The notes under the pieces are model-generated. The model did no database searches. It was not told the origin of the DNA and saw nothing but the letters and a program-made list of their open reading frames with translations. Below, one piece after another: positions 7,577-16,554 of a DNA stretch of 64,000 bases. Every line of letters starts with the position of its first letter. The stretch's first letter is position 1. The stretch covers positions 1-64,000 of the forward strand of contig JANLFU010000003.1 of NCBI GenBank assembly GCA_024653215.1, in the 5' to 3' direction. Made by a program: the position numbers and the translations under genes. The stretch is from Candidatus Saccharicenans sp. (lineage in GTDB: Bacteria; Acidobacteriota; Aminicenantia; Aminicenantales; Saccharicenantaceae).

Positions 7577-9007
7577 ATGAAAGTAGAAGCCATTACCCTT
7601 CTTACCATTTTTATTCCGATTTTGGGTTCGTTGCTGGTGCCTCTGGCCGGAGCCATCTCGCCCCGCCTCCGTTCCGCCTGGTCGGTCCTGCTGGGAGCCA
7701 TCACCGCGGTTCTCCCCCTGACCCTGATTCCCCAGGCCATGAAGGGCGGCGAGGTCATCTGGTCCAGGAGCCTGGCCCTGGGTCTGGATTTCGTCCTGGT
7801 CATCGATCCCCTGTCCATTTTCATGGCCATTGTCTCCTCGTTCATCGGCTTCCTGATCATCGTCTACTCGCTCGGCTACATCCACCACGAAGACCACCAG
7901 AATGAGTACTACCTGATGGTGGTCCTGTTCATCGGCTCCATGATGGGACTGGTGTTCTCCAGCAGCCTGGTCTTCATGTACCTGTTCTGGGAAATCATCG
8001 CCATCGCCTGCTGGCGGCTGATCGGGTTCTACCGGCAGAAGGATTACATCCTCAAGGCCGATAAAGCCTTCCTGGTCACCTTCGGCGGGGCGGTGGTCAT
8101 GCTGCTGGGTTTCATCCTCATCTACGGGCAGACCGGGACCTTCAACCTGGTGGACATGCGCGGAGTGGCCATCTCCGGAACCGCCGTGCTGCTGATCCTG
8201 TTCGGCATGTTCTCCAAGTCGGCCACCGTTCCCCTGCACACCTGGCTGCCGGATGCCGGCGTGGCCCCGACCACGGTTACCGCCCTGCTGCACGCCGCCG
8301 TCCTGGTCAAGATCGGCGTCTATGCCTATGCCAGGTTGTTCCTCTATACCTTCAAGATCCCGCCCGACTGGCAGCAGGCCATCATCATCCTGGCCGTCCT
8401 GTCCAGCCTGGTGGCGGCCGGCGCGGCCACGGTGGAAAATGACTTCAAGAGAATTCTGGCCTATTCCACGGTCAGCCAGATCGGCTACATTTTCCTGGGC
8501 CTGAGCGTGGCCACGCCCACGGCCATCTCCGGCTCGCTGCTATTTATCCTGATGCACGGCCTGGCCAAGGCCGGCTTATTCCTTTGCGCCGGCATAGTCA
8601 TCCATGCCACGCATAAACGCGATATAAGAGAGATGGGCGGGCTGATCAAGACCATGCCCATCACGGCTATCTCTTTCCTGATATGCGCCTTTTCAGTTAT
8701 CGGACTGCCGCCTCTGGGCGGTTTCTTCTCCAAGCTCCTGGTCATCATGGGCACGGTCCAGGCTGACCAGGTCTGGGTGGCAGCCCTGGCCCTGTTCACC
8801 GCGGTTCTGACCATGTTCTACCTGCTCCGGGTGTTCGCCCTGGTTTTCCTCGGTGAGCCCAAGATCCCGGCCCCGGAGAAAACACCATCCATGGTCGGGG
8901 TGGTGGCCACCCTGGCCGTGCTGTCGGTGGTGGCCGGGCTGCTGGTAGCCTACCCGATGAAACTGGTCCAGATGGCAACAACTCACATCAGCTGGTGGCT
9001 AAGATGA
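7577..9007 (+). CDS. Hydrogenase membrane arm, antiporter-like subunit 1 (MrpD/NuoN/NuoM type)
   Basis: A 476-residue polytopic protein of the proton-translocating NuoL/M/N-MrpD family. The conserved charged residues of the ion channel are present: Glu in FMYLFWEIIAIACW, Lys in FGMFSKSATVPLHTWLPDA, Lys in LHAAVLVKIGVYAYARL, and His/Lys in LMHGLAKAGLFLCAG. It opens the operon, which reverses the usual nuo order where such subunits come last. Its stop overlaps the next start (ATGA at 9004). It probably moves protons or sodium ions when the complex turns over; the ion cannot be told from sequence. Confidence 0.9.
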   Translation: MKVEAITLLTIFIPILGSLLVPLAGAISPRLRSAWSVLLGAITAVLPLTLIPQAMKGGEVIWSRSLALGLDFVLVIDPLSIFMAIVSSFIGFLIIVYSLGYIHHEDHQNEYYLMVVLFIGSMMGLVFSSSLVFMYLFWEIIAIACWRLIGFYRQKDYILKADKAFLVTFGGAVVMLLGFILIYGQTGTFNLVDMRGVAISGTAVLLILFGMFSKSATVPLHTWLPDAGVAPTTVTALLHAAVLVKIGVYAYARLFLYTFKIPPDWQQAIIILAVLSSLVAAGAATVENDFKRILAYSTVSQIGYIFLGLSVATPTAISGSLLFILMHGLAKAGLFLCAGIVIHATHKRDIREMGGLIKTMPITAISFLICAFSVIGLPPLGGFFSKLLVIMGTVQADQVWVAALALFTAVLTMFYLLRVFALVFLGEPKIPAPEKTPSMVGVVATLAVLSVVAGLLVAYPMKLVQMATTHISWWLR

Positions 9008-10872
9008 GTCCAACAACTTTATTATGGCCAATCCTGTTCCCGGCGGTGGTGGCGGTGGTGCTGCTGCTAATCCCCTCCCGGGTTAAGTACCTGCGGGAAG
9101 TCCTGTCGGTCCTGAGCTCGGGCGCGCTGCTGTACCTCGGTTTTGCGCTCTTTTCACAGAGAAACCTGAGCCTGGTAGCCGACTGGCTCGGCCTGGGCAT
9201 AAATTTTGACCTCCGGCTCTACCATTTCTCGTCCTTCATCCTGCTGGCGCTAAGCGGCTTCCTTTTCCTGATCTGTCTCTACTCGGCGGTCAAGATGCAT
9301 AACCACCCGCGCGTCCGGGAATATTACGGTTATGTCTTCCTGGCGGCCGCCTTCTCCAACGGGGCGGTGCTGGCCAATAATTTCGTCCTGCTGGTCTTCT
9401 TCTGGGAAGCACTGCTGATAACCACCTACGCCCTGGTCACCCTGGGGCTGAAACCGACCTCGCACCGGACGGCGGTCAAGTCGCTGATCATCGGCGGCTT
9501 CTGTGATTTTGCCATGATACTGGGAATTGGCCTGCTCTGGGCTTCCACCGGCACCCTGACCATGGACAAAATCCAGGTTGAGCCGCACGGCCTGACCGTG
9601 GCCGCCTTTGTATTGATGATGATCGGGGCCATCGGCAAGGCCGGGGCCATGCCCTTTCACACCTGGATTCCCGACGCCGCCCTGGATGCCCCGGTGAGCT
9701 TCATGGCCTTCATGCCGGCTTCCTTCGAGAAACTCCTGGGCATTTACCTCCTGGCCCGCATCACCCTTGATTTCTTCGAACTCAAGGTGGGCAGCGGGCT
9801 GTCCATACTGCTGATGATTATCGGCGCGGCCACCATCGTCTTCGCCGTCTTCATGGCCCTGATTCAGAAAGATTTCAAGAAGTTGCTGTCCTTCCACGCC
9901 GTGAGCCAGGTGGGCTACATGGTGCTGGGCGTGGGCACGGCCATTCCCATCGGCATTGCCGGCGGTATCTTTCACATGATCAACCACGCCATGTACAAGT
10001 GCGGGTTGTTCCTCAGCTCGGGCTCGGTGGAACACCGGACCGGCACCACCGAACTCAAGAAACTCGGTGGTCTGGCCCGGGAGATGCCCTGGACGGCGGC
10101 CGGTTTTGTGGTCTGCGCCCTGGCCATCTCGGGCGTCTGGCCACTGAACGGTTTTGTTTCCAAGGAAATGGTCTTCCACGGGGCGCTGGAAACCGGCTAC
10201 CCGATTTTCGCCATCGCTGCCTGGGTGGGAGCGATTTTCACCTTCGCTTCCTTCCTGAAGGCCGGGCACTCGGTCTTCTTCGGACCGCGTTCGACCGAGG
10301 TCCCCAAAACCAGGGAAAGCGAGGCCCCGATCGTCCTGCCGATTCTAATCCTGGCCGCCCTGTGTATTACCTTCGGTGTGTATAACAAGCTGCCCCTGCA
10401 GAATTTCATCCAGCCCATCCTCCACGGACACGTGGAAGCCGGGGAGCACCTGGACTTCACCTCCCATGCCCTGGACCTGTTCAACCCGGTGGCCGGAGTC
10501 TCCATCCTCTGTCTCATTATCGCCCTGGGCATTCATTTTTATGGCTGGAACCGCGGCGGCAAGAAGGCCTACCTGGCCTCCGAACCGATCCACAACCTGC
10601 CGGTGCTGCACAAGCTGTATGACCTGTCCGAGGCCCGGTTCTTTGACCTCTACGAGCAGGGCGTTAAATTCCTGCAGTGGCTGAGCCGGCTGCTGTTCCG
10701 GTTCATCGACCGGCCGATCGATTATCTCTACGAAAAAGTGGTCACGGCCACGGGCCGGACTTTTACCGGCCTGCTGCAGAAAGCCCATAACGGCCAGTAT
10801 GCCAATTACCTGGCCTGGACCGTCGGCGGCCTGGTGGTCGTCGTCTGGATAATACTTCAGTTATTAAAATAG
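9004..10872 (+). CDS. Hydrogenase membrane arm, antiporter-like subunit 2 (NuoL/HyfB type)
   Basis: A 622-residue membrane protein, the longest of the three antiporter-like subunits, with an extra C-terminal stretch as in NuoL or HyfB. Conserved features are Glu in LLVFFWEALLITTYALVTLG, Lys in GAIGKAGAMPFHTWIPDAAL, a Lys in FEKLLGIYLLARI, and His/Lys in INHAMYKCGLFLSSG. The ATG at 9004 was preferred over the GTG at 8995 because it gives the common ATGA overlap with the previous gene. A long segment near the C terminus (about 530-600) is amphipathic and might correspond to the lateral helix of NuoL; that is inference. Confidence 0.9.
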   Translation: MSPTTLLWPILFPAVVAVVLLLIPSRVKYLREVLSVLSSGALLYLGFALFSQRNLSLVADWLGLGINFDLRLYHFSSFILLALSGFLFLICLYSAVKMHNHPRVREYYGYVFLAAAFSNGAVLANNFVLLVFFWEALLITTYALVTLGLKPTSHRTAVKSLIIGGFCDFAMILGIGLLWASTGTLTMDKIQVEPHGLTVAAFVLMMIGAIGKAGAMPFHTWIPDAALDAPVSFMAFMPASFEKLLGIYLLARITLDFFELKVGSGLSILLMIIGAATIVFAVFMALIQKDFKKLLSFHAVSQVGYMVLGVGTAIPIGIAGGIFHMINHAMYKCGLFLSSGSVEHRTGTTELKKLGGLAREMPWTAAGFVVCALAISGVWPLNGFVSKEMVFHGALETGYPIFAIAAWVGAIFTFASFLKAGHSVFFGPRSTEVPKTRESEAPIVLPILILAALCITFGVYNKLPLQNFIQPILHGHVEAGEHLDFTSHALDLFNPVAGVSILCLIIALGIHFYGWNRGGKKAYLASEPIHNLPVLHKLYDLSEARFFDLYEQGVKFLQWLSRLLFRFIDRPIDYLYEKVVTATGRTFTGLLQKAHNGQYANYLAWTVGGLVVVVWIILQLLK

Positions 10873-10882
10873 AGGAGGAGCG

Positions 10883-12361
10883 GTGGTTTTCTCATTCATT
10901 GTCATTCCGTTACTGGTAGCTGCCTTTCTGCCTCTGGTAGGAAAGTTTTCTAAGAAACTGCTGCCCGACGTGCTGACCAACGCCGCTCTGGCTTTCCTGG
11001 TGTTCAACTCCATCCTGCTGGTCAAGCCCATTTTCAACCAGGGTGTCATCGTCCAGAACCTGAACTGGCTGGGGGAACGGGTCAACCTGCAGGTAGCCCT
11101 GGACGGGTTCAACCTGTTCATGCTGTTCACCATCTCCCTGGTCAGCCTGTGCATCTCGCTCTTTTCCATCGACTACCTGGAGCATTACGGGCACAAGTCG
11201 ACCTTTTACGCCCTGTTCCTGGTGATGATCGCCGGAATGAACGGTCTGGTGCTGGTCCCGGACCTGTTCTCGGTTTACCTCTTCCTGGAAGTGGCCGCCG
11301 TGGCTTCCTATGCCCTGGTGGCCTTCGGCCTGGGCTACGACGAGCTGGAAGCCTCCTTCAAGTACCTGATGCTGTCGGTGGTGGCTTCGGCCTTCGCCCT
11401 GCTCAGCATCACCGTCATTTTCGGGATGACGGGCAGCCTCAACTTCCAGGCCGTGGCCCAGGGACTTCAGGACCTGCAGGCCAGGCTGGTGCTGGGGGTG
11501 TGCGTGGCCTTCTTCATCATGGGCTTCGGATTGAAGGCCGCCCTGGTGCCCTTCCACGCCTGGTTGCCCGATGCCCATCCTTCGGCCCCGGCTCCCATTT
11601 CGGCCATGCTGTCGGGCCTGTTGATCAAGGTTTCCGGTATCTATGCCCTGTTCAGAATTATCTACAGCGTTATCGGCCTGACCCCGGTTCTGTCGCAGCT
11701 GTTGATGGCCCTGGGCACCATCTCCATGGTGGTGGCCGCCCTGCTGGCCCTCGGCCAGAAGGACATCAAGAGAATGCTGGCCTACTCATCCATCAGCCAA
11801 GTCGGCTACATCGTGCTGGGCCTGGCCCTGGGCACTCCCCTGGGTATTGCCGGGGCGCTGTTCCACCTGTTCAACCACGCCGTGGCCAAGGGGCTGCTGT
11901 TCTTGAACTCGGGCTCCATCCAGCACATCACCGGCACCCGGAACCTGGAAGAGCTGGGTGGCCTTGGTAAGATGGTCCCGGTTACAGCCGGAACCAACCT
12001 GGTGGGCGCCCTGTCCATTGCCGGGGTTCCGCCCCTGGCCGGCTTCTGGAGCAAGCTGATCATCATCATGGCCCTCATCCAGGCCAGGGAATTCGGCTAC
12101 GCCCTGGTGGCCATCCTGGCCAGCATCCTGACCCTCTGGTATTACCTGCTCATCCAGAGAAAGGCCTTTTTCGGCCGGGTGGCTGAAAAGTGGTCGCAGG
12201 TCCGGGAGGCTCCGTTCTGGATGTCGGCGGCCAACGTGGTGTTGGCCCTGGTCTGCATCCTGGTGGGCATTTTCTTCACGCCAATTTTTAAGACCTGGAT
12301 TTCCCCGGCGGCCGAGGCCCTGGCCCGGGGAATCCAACAGGTTCTGATGTGGGGATTGTGA
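10883..12361 (+). CDS. Hydrogenase membrane arm, antiporter-like subunit 3 (NuoM/MrpD type)
   Basis: A 492-residue antiporter-like subunit starting with GTG at 10883, shortly after GAGGAGCG. Key residues are kept: Glu in FSVYLFLEVAAVASYALVAF, Lys in GFGLKAALVPFHAWLPDAHP, Lys in LSGLLIKVSGIYALFRI, and His/Lys in LFNHAVAKGLLFLNSG. With two similar upstream genes, the complex has three antiporter-like modules, as in respiratory complex I and hydrogenase 4 (HyfB, D, F). It is followed after one base by the NuoJ-like gene. Confidence 0.9.
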   Translation: MVFSFIVIPLLVAAFLPLVGKFSKKLLPDVLTNAALAFLVFNSILLVKPIFNQGVIVQNLNWLGERVNLQVALDGFNLFMLFTISLVSLCISLFSIDYLEHYGHKSTFYALFLVMIAGMNGLVLVPDLFSVYLFLEVAAVASYALVAFGLGYDELEASFKYLMLSVVASAFALLSITVIFGMTGSLNFQAVAQGLQDLQARLVLGVCVAFFIMGFGLKAALVPFHAWLPDAHPSAPAPISAMLSGLLIKVSGIYALFRIIYSVIGLTPVLSQLLMALGTISMVVAALLALGQKDIKRMLAYSSISQVGYIVLGLALGTPLGIAGALFHLFNHAVAKGLLFLNSGSIQHITGTRNLEELGGLGKMVPVTAGTNLVGALSIAGVPPLAGFWSKLIIIMALIQAREFGYALVAILASILTLWYYLLIQRKAFFGRVAEKWSQVREAPFWMSAANVVLALVCILVGIFFTPIFKTWISPAAEALARGIQQVLMWGL

Positions 12362-12362
12362 T

Positions 12363-12851
12363 ATGGCAATACAAATAATTCTGCTCTGCGGCCTGGTCAT
12401 CTTCTCGGCTCTGGCCATTCTGCTCAAGGACCTGATCAAAGCCGCCCTGTCGCTGGCCGTGGCCAGCCTGCTGCTGGGTATCATTTTCTTCCGGCTGGCC
12501 GCTCCCTATGCCGCCGTCTTCGAGATCTCGGTGGTGGCCGGGTTGATTACGGTCCTGTTCATCCTGACCATCGCCCTGACCAAGAAAGGAGACGAGGTAA
12601 CCGAGGCCCGGCTGGTCAAGCTGGCCTTCCCGGTCTTCCTGATCCTGTTCTTGGTCATCGATGGGCTGGTCATGAAGTCCCTGCTGCAGAAGATCCCGGC
12701 CCTGCCCTCGGGACCGGAAGCCGGCACCTTTGGCGAGGTCCTCTGGAAGCAGCGGACCTTTGACCTGGTGGCCCAGGTCGGCGTCATCCTGGCCGGGGTG
12801 CTGGCCGTGCTGGCCTTATTCCGGAAAAAGGAAGAAGACAAAGATGAGTAA
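12363..12851 (+). CDS. NuoJ-like membrane subunit
   Basis: A 162-residue hydrophobic protein with about five transmembrane segments, resembling NuoJ (ND6) and MbhD-type subunits. The segment AAVFEISVVAGLITVLFILT matches the TM3 region that carries the pi-bulge in complex I, where coupling movements are proposed. The C terminus is a short charged tail (FRKKEEDKDE). It overlaps the NuoK-like gene by 8 bp, as nuoJ and nuoK are usually adjacent. The assignment rests on hydropathy, this motif and the gene order. Confidence 0.82.
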   Translation: MAIQIILLCGLVIFSALAILLKDLIKAALSLAVASLLLGIIFFRLAAPYAAVFEISVVAGLITVLFILTIALTKKGDEVTEARLVKLAFPVFLILFLVIDGLVMKSLLQKIPALPSGPEAGTFGEVLWKQRTFDLVAQVGVILAGVLAVLALFRKKEEDKDE

Positions 12852-13152
12852 CCTGTGGTTTCTTTACCTTTTCTTTGCCGCCCTGCTGATCTTCATCGGC
12901 CTGTACTGCCTGCTCACCATGCGCAACCTGATCAAGCTGTTCATCGCGGTGGAAGTCATCAGCAAGGGAGTCAGCCTGGCCATCGTGGCTACGGGCGCCG
13001 TCAAGAATAACATCCTGCTGGCCCAGAGCCTGGCCATAACCTACATCGTGGTCGAGGTGGCCCTGGTGGCCACCGCCCTGGCCCTGATCATCAACATCTA
13101 TAAGAAGAATAAGAGCCTGGATGTCCGCTTACTTTCAAAACTGAAGGGATAA
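12844..13152 (+). CDS. NuoK-like membrane subunit
   Basis: A 102-residue protein with three transmembrane segments, the NuoK/MrpC/HyfE-type size and layout. Two membrane-buried glutamates essential for proton movement in NuoK are in equivalent positions: Glu37 (IAVEVISKGV) and Glu71 (YIVVEVALVAT). The ATG at 12844 overlaps the end of the NuoJ-like gene and gives the standard family length. A longer upstream frame simply runs through the previous gene. It belongs to the E-channel linking the catalytic module to the antiporter modules. Confidence 0.86.
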   Translation: MSNLWFLYLFFAALLIFIGLYCLLTMRNLIKLFIAVEVISKGVSLAIVATGAVKNNILLAQSLAITYIVVEVALVATALALIINIYKKNKSLDVRLLSKLKG

Positions 13153-13155
13153 GCC

Positions 13156-13488
13156 ATGAATGGACTGCAATTCTTACTGTCTCCGCCGGTGGCCTTCTTT
13201 TTCTTCCTGGCCGTGGCCGGACTGCTCTATGCCCTGGGCCGGGCCATGGCCCCCGGCCTGAACCGCACCCCGGGCAAGCTCACCACCTATGCCTGCGGCG
13301 AGGATATCCCGGGCGTCAAGGTGCAGTTCGGGTACCGGCTGTTCTACGTCTTCGCCCTGTTCTTCACCATCATGCACGTGGCCGCCCTGGTAATGGCTAC
13401 TATTCCGATCGGAAAAATAGTATATTTGGGTATATTCTATCTGGCCCTGATCTTCCTGGCCATCCTGGCCCTGATTACGAGGGATTAA
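13156..13488 (+). CDS. NuoA-like membrane subunit
   Basis: A 110-residue protein with three transmembrane segments and a long loop between TM1 and TM2 that aligns with NuoA (Nqo7): TTYACGEDIPG corresponds to the PYESGNDPAG loop, followed by FGYRLFYVFALFF. The acidic pair of TM2 in complex I (FDVE) is replaced by MHVA (His74, Ala76), so part of the usual acidic E-channel is missing. Full NuoA homologues are uncommon in group 4 hydrogenases of the Hyc and Ech types. It sits directly between the NuoK-like and NuoB-like genes. Confidence 0.82.
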   Translation: MNGLQFLLSPPVAFFFFLAVAGLLYALGRAMAPGLNRTPGKLTTYACGEDIPGVKVQFGYRLFYVFALFFTIMHVAALVMATIPIGKIVYLGIFYLALIFLAILALITRD

Positions 13489-13489
13489 C

Positions 13490-13915
13490 ATGCTGACCAA
13501 ACTGACTCACTGGTCCAGGTTGAAATCGCCCTGGATTCTGCACCTGAACACGGGTGCCTGCAACGCCTGCGACATCGAAGTGGTGGCCGCTCTGACCCCG
13601 CGCTTCGACGTGGAGCGGTTCGGCATCCTGCTCAAGGCCACGCCCCGGCATGCCGACGTCATCGTCTGCACCGGCCCGGCCACCAGGCAGATGAAGGACC
13701 GGCTGATCCGGATTTACGAGCAGACCCCGGACCCCAAGTTCGTCATCGCCGTCGGGGCCTGCGCCATGTCCGGCTGCGTCTACCGCGGCGCCTACAATGT
13801 CATTGGCGGGATTGACCAGGTCATCCCGGTGGACGTCTATGTCCCGGGCTGCCCGGTGCGCCCCGACGCGGTTATCGACGGGGTGGTCAAACTGCTTAAT
13901 AAACTGAAGGGATGA
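13490..13915 (+). CDS. [NiFe] hydrogenase small subunit (NuoB-like)
   Basis: A 141-residue subunit carrying the single [4Fe-4S] cluster nearest the active site. Ligands are Cys24 and Cys27 (GACNACDIE), Cys91 (GACAMSG) and Cys121 (VPGCPVRP). The first pair is spaced CxxC as in hydrogenases, rather than the adjacent CC of respiratory NuoB. A further Cys96 is present. It would pass electrons between the NuoI-like ferredoxin subunit and the nickel site in the NuoD-like subunit. It starts one base after the NuoA-like stop. Confidence 0.92.
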   Translation: MLTKLTHWSRLKSPWILHLNTGACNACDIEVVAALTPRFDVERFGILLKATPRHADVIVCTGPATRQMKDRLIRIYEQTPDPKFVIAVGACAMSGCVYRGAYNVIGGIDQVIPVDVYVPGCPVRPDAVIDGVVKLLNKLKG

Positions 13916-13922
13916 GGTCAAA

Positions 13923-14396
13923 ATGAACGACCAGATAGTGATAGATAAAGCTAAAGCCAGCCTGGGGGATAAGGCGCTGGAGATCACCAACCCGGCTCCC
14001 CGCCGCATTTTTATCCGGGTGAAGGTGGACGACCTGCTGGCGGCCGTCGGCTGGCTCAGAAACGAGATGGGCTTTACCCACCTGGCCACCATCAGCGGGG
14101 TGGACCTGGGCCAGGCCTTCGAGCTCATTTACCACTTCGCCAACAACTTTACCTGCGTTAACCTGCGAACCGAGATACCGCGGGACAACCCTCTCCTGCC
14201 AAGTATCTGCGAGATAATTCCTGGAGCCATCCTCTACGAGCGGGAACTCCAGGACATGTTCGGGATTGTCGTCCAGAATATTCCTGACGGCCGCCCCCTG
14301 GTGCTGCCCGACGACTGGCCGGCCGGCAACTACCCCCTGCGCAAGGACTGGAAGTACGAGAGGCCGCCGGAAGTCATTCCTGGAGGTAAGAAATGA
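13923..14396 (+). CDS. NuoC-like hydrogenase subunit
   Basis: A 157-residue soluble subunit of the NuoC (30 kDa) family. The family signature is clear: YERELQDMFGIVVQNIPDG, then LPDDWPAG and YPLRKDW. It is a scaffold in the hydrophilic arm, with no metal ligands. NuoC and NuoD are separate here, whereas in HycE and HyfG they are fused. Its stop overlaps the next start by 4 bp. Confidence 0.93.
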   Translation: MNDQIVIDKAKASLGDKALEITNPAPRRIFIRVKVDDLLAAVGWLRNEMGFTHLATISGVDLGQAFELIYHFANNFTCVNLRTEIPRDNPLLPSICEIIPGAILYERELQDMFGIVVQNIPDGRPLVLPDDWPAGNYPLRKDWKYERPPEVIPGGKK

Positions 14397-15595
14397 AGTT
14401 TCAGATACCCATCGGACCACAGCATCCGGCTCTGAAGGAGCCCATCAGCCTGCGGATGACCGTGGAGGGAGAAATTATCCGCGATGCCGACCTCCGTCTC
14501 GGCTACAATCACCGCGGGCTGGAAAAGCTGGCCGAGCAGAAAACCTGGATTCAGAATATCTACCTGACCGAGCGCATCTGCGGCATCTGCTCGCACTCTC
14601 ACACCACCTGTTATGTTCAGGGCGTGGAGAAGCTGATGGAGATTGAACCCCCCAAGCGCGGCCAGTACATACGTTACCTGGTCTCGGAGCTGGAAAGGAT
14701 CCACAGCCACCTGCTCTGGCTGGGCGTGGCCGGTCACGAGGCCGGGTTTGACAGCTTTTTCATGTACACCTGGCGCGACCGGGAAATCGTCATGGACATC
14801 CTGGAGATAATCAGCGGCAACCGGGTGCACTACGGGATCAATACCATCGGCGGGGTCCGCCGCGACCTGGACGAACAGCAGGTCAAGCACATTCTCGACT
14901 CCCTGGCCATACTCCGCCAGCGCAGCGAATATTACCAGCATCTCGGGACCAACGAGCCGAGCTTCGTGGCCAGGCTGGCCGGGGTCGGCTACCTGTCCAG
15001 GGAAGACGCCATCGCCCTGTGCGCCGTTGGCCCCACAGTCCGGGCCTCCGGGGTGCCGATGGACGTCCGCAAGGACGACCCCTACGGCATCTACGACGAG
15101 GTGCCCTTTGAGGTCTGCACGGCCGAAACCTGCGATGTCCTGGGGCGGACCGTGGTCAGGATCAAAGAATTATTCCAGTGCTACAACATTATTGAATACC
15201 TCCTGAAGAACCTGCCCACCGGGCCGGTGGCCGTCCGGGCCCCGCGCCGGGCCAAGCCCAACGAGGTGGTCAGCCGCTACGAGGCCCCGCGCGGCGAGAA
15301 CATACACTACATCAAGAGCAACGGTACCGATAAACCGGAGCGGCTTAAGGTCCGGGCCCCCACCCTGGGCAACTACGCCGCCACCATCAAGATGCTCAAG
15401 AACGGCTTCATCGCCGATGTCCCGCTGATTTTCGCGGCCATCGACCCCTGCATCTGCTGCGCCGAGCGGGCGGTGGCGCTGGTCGATGCCCGGAGCGGTC
15501 AGGAAAAAATTATTTCCATGAACGCCTTAAAACAACTCAGCCGCCAGGTTGCGGCTGGGAACGCCAGAAAGAGGGAAGCAGAATGGCCACTGTGA
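14393..15595 (+). CDS. [NiFe] hydrogenase large (catalytic) subunit, NuoD-like
   Basis: A 400-residue catalytic subunit. All four nickel-iron ligands are present: Cys63 and Cys66 (RICGICSHSH) and Cys353 and Cys356 (DPCICC). They are absent from respiratory NuoD, so this is a genuine hydrogenase rather than a quinone reductase subunit. After the second pair comes AER at 357-359 and a 41-residue tail. In E. coli HycE the equivalent DPCYSCTDR is cut after the Arg by HycI, so Arg359 is the predicted cleavage site here. A matching protease gene closes the operon. It may evolve H2 from reduced ferredoxin or oxidise H2; direction is not shown by sequence. Confidence 0.95.
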   Translation: MKFQIPIGPQHPALKEPISLRMTVEGEIIRDADLRLGYNHRGLEKLAEQKTWIQNIYLTERICGICSHSHTTCYVQGVEKLMEIEPPKRGQYIRYLVSELERIHSHLLWLGVAGHEAGFDSFFMYTWRDREIVMDILEIISGNRVHYGINTIGGVRRDLDEQQVKHILDSLAILRQRSEYYQHLGTNEPSFVARLAGVGYLSREDAIALCAVGPTVRASGVPMDVRKDDPYGIYDEVPFEVCTAETCDVLGRTVVRIKELFQCYNIIEYLLKNLPTGPVAVRAPRRAKPNEVVSRYEAPRGENIHYIKSNGTDKPERLKVRAPTLGNYAATIKMLKNGFIADVPLIFAAIDPCICCAERAVALVDARSGQEKIISMNALKQLSRQVAAGNARKREAEWPL

Positions 15596-16554
15596 AGACT
15601 CTGATCTATCTCATCGTCTATCCCGGTCTTCTCTTCTTGTTCCTGTATTCCACCTTCGTTGAGTGGTACGACCGCAAACTCTACGCCCGGCTTCAGAACC
15701 GCATGGGCCCGACCCATACCGGTCGCTTTGGGCTGCTGCAGCCCATCGCCGATTTCTTCAAGCTGATGGCCAAAGAGGACATCGTGCCGGACCGGGCTGA
15801 CCGGAAAATGTTCTCGGCCCTGCCGGCGGTGGGGCTGGCCATAGTCTTCACGGCCATGCTGCTGCTTCCGGTCTGGAATTACAGCCTGGACCGGCCCTCG
15901 GTCACTTCCTTTAACGGCGACCTCATCGTCCTGCTCTACCTCCTGAGCCTGCCGACCTTCATCTTCTTCCTGGCCGGCTGGTCGTCGACCAACCTTTTCT
16001 CCACCATCGGCGGAGCCCGGGTCCTGACCATGCTCTTCGGCTATGAAGTCCCGCTGTTCCTGGCCGTCCTGAGCCCGGCCGTCCTGGCCAACTCCTGGCG
16101 CCTGGCTGAAATTGCCGCCTTCTACCGGCAGCGGCCGGCCCTGGCCCTGGTCAACCTGCTGGGCTTTGTCATCGCCCTGATCTGCGTCCAGGCCAAGCTG
16201 GAACGCACTCCCTTTGACATTCCCCATGCCGAAACCGAAATAGTCGGCGGCACCTTTACCGAATATTCAGGTAAGAAACTGGCTATCTTCCGCCTGATGA
16301 TGGACGCCGAGATGGTGGTGGCCGCCGGCCTGCTGGCCACCGTTTTTCTGGGCGGCTTCCCCGGCGGAGCGCTGCTGGGACTGGTCAACTTTATCGTCAA
16401 GACGCTGGTGGTAATTTTCTTCCTGTCTTTAATCCGGGCCACCACTTCCAGGATCAGGGTGGACCAGGTGGTCAGTTTCGCCTGGAAATACCTGGCCCCG
16501 CTGGCCATACTGCAGCTTTTAATCGTCATCCTGGTAAAGGGGTTACTTTCATGA
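15583..16554 (+). CDS. NuoH-like membrane anchor subunit
   Basis: A 323-residue subunit with about eight transmembrane segments that docks the catalytic arm to the membrane (NuoH/HycD/EchB family). Landmarks are VEWYDRKLYARLQNRMGP near the N terminus and the cytosolic loop ERTPFDIPHAETEIVGG, where complex I has a similar PFDxPEAE motif; the first Glu after Pro is His here. It overlaps the catalytic subunit gene by 13 bp and the next gene by 4 bp. Confidence 0.93.
   Translation: MATVKTLIYLIVYPGLLFLFLYSTFVEWYDRKLYARLQNRMGPTHTGRFGLLQPIADFFKLMAKEDIVPDRADRKMFSALPAVGLAIVFTAMLLLPVWNYSLDRPSVTSFNGDLIVLLYLLSLPTFIFFLAGWSSTNLFSTIGGARVLTMLFGYEVPLFLAVLSPAVLANSWRLAEIAAFYRQRPALALVNLLGFVIALICVQAKLERTPFDIPHAETEIVGGTFTEYSGKKLAIFRLMMDAEMVVAAGLLATVFLGGFPGGALLGLVNFIVKTLVVIFFLSLIRATTSRIRVDQVVSFAWKYLAPLAILQLLIVILVKGLLS

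Noticed and set aside
8995-9003. GTG start of the second antiporter-like subunit
   Set aside because: The ATG at 9004 gives the standard ATGA overlap with the first subunit; the GTG has no better ribosome site.
9250-10269. 339-codon minus-strand frame opposite the NuoL-like gene
   Set aside because: Extremely rich in Gly, His, Gln and Glu, a mirror of membrane-helix codons; no supporting signal.
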